Assembly: GCF_017876395.1 (NCBI RefSeq)
Contig: NZ_JAGINX010000001.1
Location: 1,674,001 to 1,738,000, forward strand
Origin: Nesterenkonia lacusekhoensis
Lineage (GTDB): Bacteria; Actinomycetota; Actinomycetes; Actinomycetales; Micrococcaceae
Direction of reading: 5' to 3'
Length of the DNA stretch: 64,000 nt
Position numbers and translations under genes: made by a program. Shown piece after piece: positions 44,453-51,936 of the stretch. A model generated the notes under the pieces. That model was not told where the DNA came from and ran no database searches. It saw only the letters and a list, made by a program, of their open reading frames with translations. Positions within the stretch are counted from its first letter, which is position 1. The number at the start of each line of letters is the position of its first letter.

Positions 44453-44848
44453 GTGAGCACACACATCTTGCGCCTGACCGTGGACGACCACATCATGATC
44501 GCGCACAGCCTCCAGAGCCCGTTCTTCGGCCCTGCCCAGGGCCTGCACGGGGCCACGCTGAGCATCCACGCGACCTTCGAACGGGTCGGCCTGGACGACC
44601 ACGGCGTGGTCCTGGACATCGGCAGGGCCACCGGTCTGCTCGATGAGACGCTGACGCCCCTGCGCTACGCCAACCTGGACGAGCGCCCCGAGTTCGAGGG
44701 AACCTTCAGCACCACCGAGACGATCGTCGAACACATCGCCGAGTCCCTGGCCGCCCGACTTCCCGAGGGCCACGGGCTCCGTGCCGTAGAGGTCGAGGCC
44801 GAGGAGCACCCCCGCGCCCGCGCCGGTGTCCGCGTGGAGCTGGTGTGA
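44453..44848 (+). CDS. PTPS/QueD-fold protein with altered active site
   Basis: 131 residues related to 6-pyruvoyl-tetrahydropterin and 6-carboxytetrahydropterin synthases. His18 (IAHSLQ) and His32 (LHGA) match two zinc ligands, but the third (HGH) is Ala34, the catalytic Cys four residues before His32 is Ala28, and the Asp-His pair of the LDHxxLN motif reads LRYANLD. The late STTETIVEHIAESL helix is preserved. So the fold is kept while canonical chemistry looks unlikely: a different reaction, or a ligand-binding role. GTG start; its last codon overlaps the next gene (GTGA). Confidence 0.78.
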   Translation: MSTHILRLTVDDHIMIAHSLQSPFFGPAQGLHGATLSIHATFERVGLDDHGVVLDIGRATGLLDETLTPLRYANLDERPEFEGTFSTTETIVEHIAESLAARLPEGHGLRAVEVEAEEHPRARAGVRVELV

Positions 44849-45972
44849 CCACGCTGCTGTGGGTGGAGCCCGATCTGGGCACCGTCAGCGGCGGCCTGCG
44901 CTACAACGAGCAGCTGCGCAGCGCACTGGGGGCCTCCAGTGTGCAGAATCCTGTGCTCCGCCTGCCCGGTGATTGGACCGCCCCGCTGGCGGCCGACGGC
45001 CCGGCGCTGGCCGCGCAGGTCACCGCCGCTGCAGCAGGGCACGACGCCGACGCTGTGGTCATCGACGGACTGATCGGCTCGGCCTGCCCCGAACTGTTCA
45101 CCTCCGCTGCGGCGGGAGACAGCGTCCCCTCACCGGCGCGCGTCCTTCTGGTCCATCTCTCAGCCGCCGTGGCCCGCGAGCTGCCCACCGGAGGGACCTC
45201 GCCGACCGGCGCGGTTCCGGAGATCCTGCGCCGCGAGCGCCTGGCCGTCGAGGCGGCCGATCACGTGATGACGGTGAGCCGCTGGTCAGCTGATCAGCTG
45301 CGGCGCCTCTATGGGCGCGAAGACATCACCGTCGCCCAGCCGGGCACCGCTGCTGCAGCGCCGGCCCAGCCGGCCGCACCACCTGAGCAGCCTGAGTACG
45401 CTGAGCGCGCTGACCCACGGTCCCTGCCGGCTGAGCCGAACACGGTGCCGCAGCTGGCCTGCGTCTCGGCCTTCCTCCCGGTGAAGAACCACTCCCTGCT
45501 GGCCCCGGCCCTGGAACCGCTGCTGGATATGCCCTGGCAGCTGACCCTGGCCGGACCGCACAGCGGCAGCGCGTACGGGCAGGAGGTGATCCACCAGCTG
45601 CAGCACCGCCTCCCCGGACGGGTGCGCACTCTGGGCGTCCTCAGCCCGGCAGAGGTGGAGCAGCTCTGGCGAGAGACCGACCTGGTGCTGCTGCCCTCTG
45701 CGGCAGAGACCTACGGGATGGTGGTGGCCGAGGCCTGTGCGGCGGGTGTCCCCTCCTTCATCCCGGCCGGGACCGGAGCAGGCGAGGCTGCCGGAGAGGC
45801 CGGCGTCGCGCTGGATCCGCAGCGGCCGCAGGACTGGACCGCAGCGCTGCGCGACTGGCTGAGCAGTCCGCAGAGACGCGCCGAGCTGCGGGCGCGCGCC
45901 GGCCGGCGTCGTGAGCACCTGCCCACCTGGGAACAGGCCGCACAGACGTTGCGGTCGCTGCTGGCACAGTGA
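44845..45972 (+). CDS. Glycosyltransferase family 4 (GT-B)
   Basis: 375 residues. VSRWSADQLRRLYGREDITVAQPGTAAA marks the interdomain region and LLPSAAETYGMVVAEACAAGVPSFIPAGTGAGE is the donor-site E-x7-E motif. Residues about 185-205 are an Ala/Pro/Glu-rich linker. The N-terminal half starts TTLLWVEPDLGTVSGGLRYNEQL. GTG start overlapping the PTPS-like stop as GTGA, so the two are translationally coupled. Donor and acceptor are unknown; position suggests glycosylation of the cluster's product. Confidence 0.88.
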   Translation: MTTLLWVEPDLGTVSGGLRYNEQLRSALGASSVQNPVLRLPGDWTAPLAADGPALAAQVTAAAAGHDADAVVIDGLIGSACPELFTSAAAGDSVPSPARVLLVHLSAAVARELPTGGTSPTGAVPEILRRERLAVEAADHVMTVSRWSADQLRRLYGREDITVAQPGTAAAAPAQPAAPPEQPEYAERADPRSLPAEPNTVPQLACVSAFLPVKNHSLLAPALEPLLDMPWQLTLAGPHSGSAYGQEVIHQLQHRLPGRVRTLGVLSPAEVEQLWRETDLVLLPSAAETYGMVVAEACAAGVPSFIPAGTGAGEAAGEAGVALDPQRPQDWTAALRDWLSSPQRRAELRARAGRRREHLPTWEQAAQTLRSLLAQ

Positions 45973-45981
45973 GCCCGGCGA

Positions 45982-46058
45982 TGGTCGGGGGTGCGGGACT
46001 TGAACCCGCGACCCAAGGATTATGAGTCCTCTGCTCTAACCGACTGAGCTAACCCCCG
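45982..46058 (-). tRNA. tRNA with CAT anticodon (elongator Met, or Ile2 if lysidine-modified)
   Basis: Complete cloverleaf on the minus strand: acceptor CGGGGGT/ACCCCCG, D-arm GCTC...GAGC, anticodon loop CTCATAA, T-arm GCGGG-TTCAAGT-CCCGC, discriminator A and an encoded CCA (45982-45984). It resembles both metT and ileX sequences; the C1-G72 pair is not decisive. It lies 9 nt after the convergent glycosyltransferase gene. Confidence 0.95.
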
Positions 46059-46142
46059 TGGACCGATCCCCGCCGCCGCAGCGGCAGCGTTCAGCGTCGT
46101 CCATCCTATCCGAGCCTGAGCGCCCGGACGGTCAGCGGCGAC

Positions 46143-47357
46143 TCAGTCCTCGGAGGACTCCTGATCATACTGCTTGGTGTCCACCCACTCGGCCCCTCGG
46201 TAGAGGTCTTCGAAGGCACTCATCGTCTGCAGGATGCTATGCCGGGTGGCCTTCTTCAGACTGTGCAGGCCCATCGCCTCCCGGCGCTGGGGGCTCTGGG
46301 TGACCACCTGAGTGAGCTTCTCGGCCAGATCCGCGGCATCCCCCGGAGCGAACAGAAAGCCGTTGCGGCCCGGATCCACCAGATGCGGCAGGGCCAAGGC
46401 ATCGGCCAGCACCACCGGGGTCCCGGCCGACATGGCCTCCAGGGAGACCAACGACTGCAGCTCGGCAGTGCCCGGCTGGCAGAAGACATCGGCGCGCATA
46501 TAGGCCCGACGCAGCTCGTCCTCGCCCACGTAGCCGCGCAGATGGACCCTCTCCTCCAGCCCCAGGTCCTGGACCTGCTGGCTCAGCCGGTCACGCTGTT
46601 CGCCGTCGCCGAGGATCTCCAGGCCGATGTCCAGGGCCGGATCGGTCTGGGCGATCGCGTCGATGAGCAGGTCCACGTGCTTCTCCACAGCCAGTCGGCC
46701 GACGAACAGCACGGTGGGGCGCTGATGCTTCTCGATCTGCTCGCCGGGACGCGGCTGGTAGTGCTCCACGTCGATCCCGTTGGAGAGCGGCAGCACGTGC
46801 TCGAAGCCGGCCTTCTCCTCCATCGTCCGCGCAGCCAGCGGAGTGGGCGTGGTGACCACGGCGGCCTTGCCCATCAGCCGGGACATGTCCCGCCAGGAGT
46901 TCCGGTGGACGATGTTCCTGAACCACTGCGGGAACGGCAGGAACGGATCCAGGTTCTCCGGCATGAAATGGTTGGTCGCCACAGTGCGGATCCGCCGCTC
47001 CTCCGCCGCGAGGATGGCCGCCTTGCCGATCATGTAGTGGCACTGGACATGGACCACATCCGGCTGGATCCCCTCCACCAGTCGAGACATCGCAGGGTTC
47101 ACCAGCCACGGCAGACACAGCCGGTAGTACTCATGGGTGGGGGCCTTGAAGGAGCGGAACCGATGAACGGTGGCCTCTTCGGTGTGCTGAACAGTGTCCG
47201 GACCGGACTCGTTGCGCGCCGCCGCCACGTGGACCTCATGGCCTCGGGCTGTCATGTGCTGGGCGAGCCGCTGGCAGAAGACGGCCGCTCCGTTGACGTC
47301 AGGCGGGTAGGTGTCAGCGGCGATGAGGATGCGCAGCTTCTGCTGGGAAGTCACCAT
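46143..47357 (-). CDS. Glycosyltransferase family 4, PimB/mannosyltransferase-like
   Basis: 404 residues. GT-B glycosyltransferase with the N-terminal acceptor motif RILIAADTYPPDVNGAAVFCQRLAQHM, HVQCHYMIGKAA, NHFMPENLDPF and a donor site TVLFVGRLAVEKHVDLLIDAI plus ELQSLVSLEAMSAGTPVVLADALALPHLV. These patterns match lipid-linked mannosyl- and glucosyltransferases of actinobacteria (PimB', DgdA-like). The ATG at 47357 overlaps the CDP-alcohol phosphatidyltransferase stop by 7 nt, linking it to membrane glycolipid synthesis. Acidic C-terminus. Confidence 0.9.
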   Translation of the reverse strand: MVTSQQKLRILIAADTYPPDVNGAAVFCQRLAQHMTARGHEVHVAAARNESGPDTVQHTEEATVHRFRSFKAPTHEYYRLCLPWLVNPAMSRLVEGIQPDVVHVQCHYMIGKAAILAAEERRIRTVATNHFMPENLDPFLPFPQWFRNIVHRNSWRDMSRLMGKAAVVTTPTPLAARTMEEKAGFEHVLPLSNGIDVEHYQPRPGEQIEKHQRPTVLFVGRLAVEKHVDLLIDAIAQTDPALDIGLEILGDGEQRDRLSQQVQDLGLEERVHLRGYVGEDELRRAYMRADVFCQPGTAELQSLVSLEAMSAGTPVVLADALALPHLVDPGRNGFLFAPGDAADLAEKLTQVVTQSPQRREAMGLHSLKKATRHSILQTMSAFEDLYRGAEWVDTKQYDQESSED

Positions 47358-48049
47358 GTACGCCTGTCGTCCTCCATCTGGATCTGATCTCGAGGTGGGG
47401 GTTCGTCCTTCTGCGACCACTGGTTCCGGCTGCGCGGAGCGATGCCCGCACGGCGGAACCGGCGGGCCTTGGCATGGGCCTGGACCAGGTAGTCCGCTGA
47501 GGCCACGATGTGCATCAGACAGCCGGCCGCCAGGATCGCCTCTGCGATATGGACAAGAATGGTACCGCTCAGTCCGGGGATCTGCGCCAGCAGGATCAGC
47601 GGCGCGCCCACCAGCAGCCCTGCCGTGCGGAACTTCCCGAGCAGCGAGACCGGCAGCTCCGGGGATCCGCGGAAGAGCAGAACAGCGTTGAGGAACAGGA
47701 CGACGTCCGGGATGACCACTGCCAGCACGACCCACGTCGGTGCGATGCCGAAGACCACCAGGGTCAGGGTGACGATGGTCAGCGAGAGCCGGTCGGTCAG
47801 CGGGTCCAGCCACGTGCCCACGGTGCTCATCTGGTCGAAGCGGCGGGCGATGAAGCCATCCACCCAGTCGGTGGATCCCAGTACGGCCAACACCCAGAAG
47901 GCCGTCAGGTAGCTGCCCTGGGCCACCAGCACGACGAAGACGGGTACCAGCAGGAACCGGCAGACGGTCACCACATTGGGCACCGTCCAGAACGTGGCGC
48001 GCACAGTGTACTCGAAGCCCTCGCGGGCTCCGGCACCGATGATCTTCAC
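47351..48049 (-). CDS. CDP-alcohol phosphatidyltransferase family protein
   Basis: 232 residues with about six spans. The family signature is exact: DGFIARRFDQMSTVGTWLDPLTD, i.e. DG-x2-AR-x8-G-x3-D-x3-D with four catalytic/metal aspartates. The enzyme joins a CDP-diacylglycerol (or CDP-alcohol) to an alcohol such as glycerol-3-phosphate or inositol phosphate; which is not decidable. A basic, polar C-terminal tail of about 30 residues is present. GTG start at 48049. Co-directional with the glycosyltransferase. Confidence 0.93.
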   Translation of the reverse strand: MKIIGAGAREGFEYTVRATFWTVPNVVTVCRFLLVPVFVVLVAQGSYLTAFWVLAVLGSTDWVDGFIARRFDQMSTVGTWLDPLTDRLSLTIVTLTLVVFGIAPTWVVLAVVIPDVVLFLNAVLLFRGSPELPVSLLGKFRTAGLLVGAPLILLAQIPGLSGTILVHIAEAILAAGCLMHIVASADYLVQAHAKARRFRRAGIAPRSRNQWSQKDEPPPRDQIQMEDDRRTW

Positions 48050-48059
48050 GCGGGAGAGT

Positions 48060-48962
48060 CTATTTCTTGGTGAGTTCGCGCAGGAACACAGCGCCTGCTG
48101 CGGTGGAGGCGCCCAGCACGGCCAGGGGCTTCCATCGGGCGGAGACGAACTCGCCCACCTGAGAATCATCGGCCGTCGGCGCGGCAGAGCCAGTCGGGGC
48201 GGCAACGCTCGACGCCGCCCCGGGAGCGGGCTTCGCCGCAGGCTGAGCGGGCGCGCCGTCCTTCGAAGCCGAACGCACCTTGCCGGTGACTCCGGAGACG
48301 GCGTCGCGCATCTCCTGCTTCAGCGACTCCTTGTTGCTGCGGGCACGGACCTGGTCCTGCAGAGAACCGATGTGGTCGCGGCGCAGAGCAGTGCGGCGCA
48401 GCAGCTCGCGGTAAGTGGGCGCAGTGGGCTCTCCCCCGCCGGGCTGCTTCTTCTCCTCGGCCTTGGCGCGCTTGGCCTCTTCCTTCTGGCGGCGCTTCTC
48501 CGCGTCCTGGCGGTCGAGCTCCTTGGGGTCGAAGCCGCTGCCCTGCTTGGCCACGCCCAGGTCCAGCCGCAGGCCGCGCAGGGCGTCCTCCGGGATGAAC
48601 GGCATGGCCTTCTTCAGCCGCAGATAACCCACCAGCGCGAAGACCAGCGCGATGACCAGGAAGATCCCGGCCACGATCAGCGCGGCGGCCCAGAGCTCGA
48701 AGATCAGGGCGAAGGCTGCGACGGCGGCGATGATCAGAGCCACCACGAGGAACGTGACGAACACCAGCCCGACGACCATCAGGGCCGCGGCGATTCCGGC
48801 CGCGATGCCTTTGGTCTTCATCTGGCCGATGGCCAGCTGGATCTCGTCATTGATCTGCTTGGGGCCGAGCCTCAGGAGAACCTTGAGGACGTCGAACAAC
48901 GAAGTCTTCGGAGTGTTGTCCTTGCTCGGCGCGGCATGCTGGGCCACAGGTCGTGCCTCCAT
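48060..48962 (-). CDS. Holin-X/phage holin superfamily III-like membrane protein
   Basis: 300 residues. A short N-terminal region is followed by two adjacent spans (AAGIAAALMVVGLVFVTFLVVAL and FELWAAALIVAGIFLVIALVFALVGYL) and a long basic, helical tail with Lys/Glu/Ala-rich EKRRQKEEAKRAKAEEKKQP, Ala/Pro linker and a final hydrophobic segment. This layout is that of Actinobacterial Holin-X proteins, which are cellular, not phage, proteins of unknown function. ATG at 48962; start uncertain. Ends 11 nt before the phosphatidyltransferase start. Confidence 0.8.
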   Translation of the reverse strand: MEARPVAQHAAPSKDNTPKTSLFDVLKVLLRLGPKQINDEIQLAIGQMKTKGIAAGIAAALMVVGLVFVTFLVVALIIAAVAAFALIFELWAAALIVAGIFLVIALVFALVGYLRLKKAMPFIPEDALRGLRLDLGVAKQGSGFDPKELDRQDAEKRRQKEEAKRAKAEEKKQPGGGEPTAPTYRELLRRTALRRDHIGSLQDQVRARSNKESLKQEMRDAVSGVTGKVRSASKDGAPAQPAAKPAPGAASSVAAPTGSAAPTADDSQVGEFVSARWKPLAVLGASTAAGAVFLRELTKK

Positions 48963-49053
48963 CGTGACGGGAGCTGCTGGTATGGGTGCTTCCAAACTAC
49001 CACCACCGGCCTCTGAGGGAAGGCATGGGCGCATCCTTCTTCGAGGTCAGCCC

Positions 49054-50445
49054 TCAGCAGACCGAATCGGTGGGCTTGGGATTGACCATCCCCAGCCAGG
49101 TCCTGAGCCTCAGCCCGGCCCACGTGCCCACCAGCGCGGCCACGGCCCACAGCCAGCCCGAGACCGATCCGGAGGAGATCCCGCCCAGGTAGGCGCCGAT
49201 GTTGCAGCCCTCGGCCAGCCGCGCGCCGATGCCCATCAGGACGCCGCCGCAGAACGCGATGCCGGCGTTCCTCCAGTCGATCTTCCGTGAGAAGGCCCAG
49301 GCGCCGCCGGCGGCCGCGGCGATGGCGGCACCGACCATGATGCCGATGTTGGTCAGCGAGTTCTTGTGGGACAGGACCGAGCCCTCGAGCATCTCGGCCC
49401 AATTGTCCTGCTGCCAGAACTCCCAGCTCTCCGGCTGCAGGCCCACGAGCTGCGGGATCTTCGCGCCCCACACGGCGAAGGCGTTCGTCACGCCCCAGAT
49501 GCCGCCTGAGGCCCACATGACGGCGCCGCCGAGCACGGCCAGCACCAGGGCGCCGACCCACATGGGCCAGGAGCCGCGGATGGCCCGTAGCCAGCCGGAT
49601 GCGCTCGGCGGAGCACCGGTCGGCGGCGGGTTGCGGCGGGCCTGGACCGCCCGGGAGACGGCCACGATGACCAGCAGCGCCAGGATGGTGATGCCCCAGC
49701 CGCCCACGTGGCCGACATGGTCTGAGAGCAGCACCGGCTCCAGGCCCGGAAGGTCGGAGACCAGCGGGAAGAACAGCCGAGAGGTGTAGATGACCGACCC
49801 TGCGACAAAGCCGACGAGCGTGGGCATCACAGTGGAGTTGCCCGACCCCACCGCGAAGAGCGTGCCGGAGGCGCAGCCGCCGCCCAGATGCATGCCCACG
49901 GCGAAGATGAAGGCCCCGACGAAGAGGCCGACGCCGATGGTCCCGGCCGACGGCGTGGCCTCGTTGCCGAATCCTCCCCGGCCGGTGGTGAAGAGCAGCA
50001 TGAAGATCGTGGCGGTGGTGCCCAGCAGCAGCGCGTGGTTGCGCAGCCCGTGGCCGTTGCCCACAGCCATCAGCTGACGCCAGGCGGAGGTGAATCCGAA
50101 CCGCGATTGGAACAGCGCCACCCCCAAGCCCAGGCCGAGGACGAAGAGCACCCCGAAGTAGAGGCCCTGGTTCGCATCGGCCTGCGCCGTGTTGGAGAAG
50201 AAGATCCAGGTCAGCAGCCCGGCTGCGAGCAGCAGGAAGATGCCGATCCTGCCGCGCTGTGGCGGGGCGGCAGGATCCGGCGTCGGGGGCACCACGCAGG
50301 TGGGTGCAGGCGTGAAGATCGACGGATCGATCGTGGAGGGGTTGGTCGCCGTATCAGGTTCAGCTCCTCGTGGCGGGGATCCGCGGAGAAAATGCGGCCC
50401 AAGAATCGTAGAGGACTGCGGCGACGGCCGGCAGGCGTGCGTCAT
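49054..50445 (-). CDS. YeeE/YedE family transporter (sulfur compound type)
   Basis: 463-residue polytopic protein related to thiosulfate/sulfur-compound transporters. Conserved cysteine motifs are present: HLGGGCASGTLFAVGSG in the first half and ARLAEGCNIGAYLGG in the second, with about nine to ten spans. The N-terminal 60 residues before the first span are Pro/Thr-rich and suspicious: a TACGAT hexamer and GAGGAG lie inside this stretch but no in-frame ATG/GTG follows them closely, so the true start (or a sequence error) is open. Confidence 0.86.
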   Translation of the reverse strand: MTHACRPSPQSSTILGPHFLRGSPPRGAEPDTATNPSTIDPSIFTPAPTCVVPPTPDPAAPPQRGRIGIFLLLAAGLLTWIFFSNTAQADANQGLYFGVLFVLGLGLGVALFQSRFGFTSAWRQLMAVGNGHGLRNHALLLGTTATIFMLLFTTGRGGFGNEATPSAGTIGVGLFVGAFIFAVGMHLGGGCASGTLFAVGSGNSTVMPTLVGFVAGSVIYTSRLFFPLVSDLPGLEPVLLSDHVGHVGGWGITILALLVIVAVSRAVQARRNPPPTGAPPSASGWLRAIRGSWPMWVGALVLAVLGGAVMWASGGIWGVTNAFAVWGAKIPQLVGLQPESWEFWQQDNWAEMLEGSVLSHKNSLTNIGIMVGAAIAAAAGGAWAFSRKIDWRNAGIAFCGGVLMGIGARLAEGCNIGAYLGGISSGSVSGWLWAVAALVGTWAGLRLRTWLGMVNPKPTDSVC

Positions 50446-50523
50446 ACGACGTCACACAGTCCCGCTGAGCAGTGCCGCCGATGGCGCCGGAACTGAGACT
50501 GGGACGCCTTCAGGATCCAGACG

Positions 50524-50536
50524 TAGCATGGAAGAT
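50524..50536 (+). promoter_or_regulatory. Candidate leaderless -10 element of the TM2 gene
   Basis: TAGCAT (50524-50529) 7 nt before the GTG at 50537; it overlaps the alternative ATG at 50528. Confidence 0.35.
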
Positions 50537-50989
50537 GTGACCGCCAGCTTTGACCTCGACGACGACTTCTACGCCAACACCTTCACCGAGGAGGACCAGG
50601 CCGCCTTCGAGGCTGAGCCGGAGTCCCCGCGGAAGTTCCTCATCGCCTGGGCGGCGGCGCTCGTGCTGGGGCCCCTCGGGACGCACCGCTACTATCTCGG
50701 CCTGATCCCGACCGCGGTGACCAAGTCGCTGCTCTTCGGCTGCGCCGCTGTGTGCGTGGCTCTCGGCTACGTCAACGCCTCGCTGGTGTTCATGGGGGTG
50801 GTCACCGCCTGGACCATCGTGGACCTGTTCCTGCTGCTCTCGGGCACGATGCGGGACCGGCAGGAGCAGCGGCTGACCGGCTTCCGGCGGTACGCCGGAC
50901 CCTGTGCCGCGATCACCGTGATGGTCCTGGTGGGCTTCCTGATCACCGCCCTGGTGGTGGGCACCAGCTCCGGAGTCACCGGAGGCTGA
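50537..50989 (+). CDS. TM2-domain membrane protein
   Basis: 150 residues (153 if the ATG at 50528 is used). An acidic N-terminus precedes a TM2 domain: LIAWAAALVLGPLGTHRYYLGLIPTAVTKSLLF with the Gly-x-x-Gly-x-His-Arg-x-Tyr-Leu-Gly core. Two further hydrophobic spans follow (VFMGVVTAWTIVDLFLLL, ITVMVLVGFLITALVVG). TM2 proteins are widespread with no assigned biochemical role. It is divergent from the YeeE gene and stands alone. Confidence 0.82.
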   Translation: MTASFDLDDDFYANTFTEEDQAAFEAEPESPRKFLIAWAAALVLGPLGTHRYYLGLIPTAVTKSLLFGCAAVCVALGYVNASLVFMGVVTAWTIVDLFLLLSGTMRDRQEQRLTGFRRYAGPCAAITVMVLVGFLITALVVGTSSGVTGG

Positions 50990-51033
50990 ACCAGCGCTCT
51001 GGGGCGATCTGGCTCAGGCCGGGTCGGTCTGAC

Positions 51034-51900
51034 TCAGGCTGGGTCGATCTGGCCGACAGGTGTCTTCTTCTCGGCCTGGAACTCGTCCTCTGCCCGGCCG
51101 TAGGCCCAGTAGGCCGAGAGGGACATCCCCTTGCGCGGCAGACCCCGCTCCTCCACCAGGGCGCGACGGATCAGTTTCATCTGTTCGCGCTCACCGTGGA
51201 TGAAGACCTGGATGTCGTTCTCCTCGGCGTCGGGGAGCTCGGCAGTGCGCAGGTAGTCGGCCAGCTGTGTGGCCTCAGGGGTGAAGTCTCCCCCGCGATG
51301 GAGCCAGACCACCTCGACGCCGGCCGGAGGGTTCAGCGGAAGCTCCTCGGCGGCGTCGTGGACCTCGAGCACGGCGAGTCCGCGCGCCTGCGGCTCCATG
51401 TTCTCCAGGGCCGCGGCGATGGCCGGCAGCGCGGCCTCGTCGCCGGCGAGGAGGTGGAAGTCGGCGTCGCTGCGCGGGGTGTACCCGGCGCCGGGGCCGA
51501 AGAAGCTGATCGTGTCCCCGGGCTGGGCGTTCTCTGCCCAGGGCCCGGCCAAGCCCTGATCTCCATGGGTGACGAAGTCCACCCAGATCTGCCGCAGCTG
51601 CCGGTCCACGTGACGGATAGTGTAGGTGCGGGTGACCGGCATCTGCTCCACCGGCAGCTCCTCGCGCAGAGCCTCCATGTCATAGGGCCGCTGCAAGCCC
51701 AGCGCGGGGTCGGCGAAGAGCAGCTTGATGTACTGATCAGTGCACGGCGTACGCTCCCCTGAGCTCTCTGCCTGGTGGTCGCGGAACTCGATGCCCTCGA
51801 AGCCGTCTCCCCCGAGGATCAGGCGCACCATGTGGGGTCTGATCTGCTCGCGGCGGATCACAGTGAGCAGATGCTGGGTACGTGGTCTGCGCTGAGTCAT
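51034..51900 (-). CDS. Siderophore-interacting protein (FAD-dependent ferric reductase type)
   Basis: 288 residues, two-domain SIP family: FAD-binding beta-barrel (PVTRTYTIRHVDRQLRQIWVDFVTHGDQGLAGPWAENAQPGD, with RxYTxR flavin motif) and the NAD(P)-like C-terminal domain ending in the family WAYGRAE motif. It would release iron from imported siderophores in the cytosol. ATG at 51900 is chosen because TACCGT lies 7 nt upstream; a possible IdeR/DtxR-like core (TTAGTCTAA) overlaps the -35 region, fitting iron control. No transporter is adjacent. Confidence 0.92.
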   Translation of the reverse strand: MTQRRPRTQHLLTVIRREQIRPHMVRLILGGDGFEGIEFRDHQAESSGERTPCTDQYIKLLFADPALGLQRPYDMEALREELPVEQMPVTRTYTIRHVDRQLRQIWVDFVTHGDQGLAGPWAENAQPGDTISFFGPGAGYTPRSDADFHLLAGDEAALPAIAAALENMEPQARGLAVLEVHDAAEELPLNPPAGVEVVWLHRGGDFTPEATQLADYLRTAELPDAEENDIQVFIHGEREQMKLIRRALVEERGLPRKGMSLSAYWAYGRAEDEFQAEKKTPVGQIDPA

Positions 51901-51913
51901 CCCCACTACGGTA
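51901..51913 (-). promoter_or_regulatory. Candidate leaderless -10 element of the siderophore-interacting protein gene
   Basis: TACCGT on the minus strand (51908-51913) 7 nt before the ATG at 51900. Confidence 0.4.
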
Positions 51914-51927
51914 CAGGAAGGGGAACC

Positions 51928-51936
51928 TTAGTCTAA
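51928..51936. promoter_or_regulatory. Partial IdeR/DtxR-like core
   Basis: TTAGTCTAA differs at one base from the central TTAGGCTAA of the actinobacterial iron-box consensus, but the outer arms (GAACC and AAGAC) match poorly. It overlaps the -35 region of the siderophore-interacting protein gene and the purU stop codon. Confidence 0.3.
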
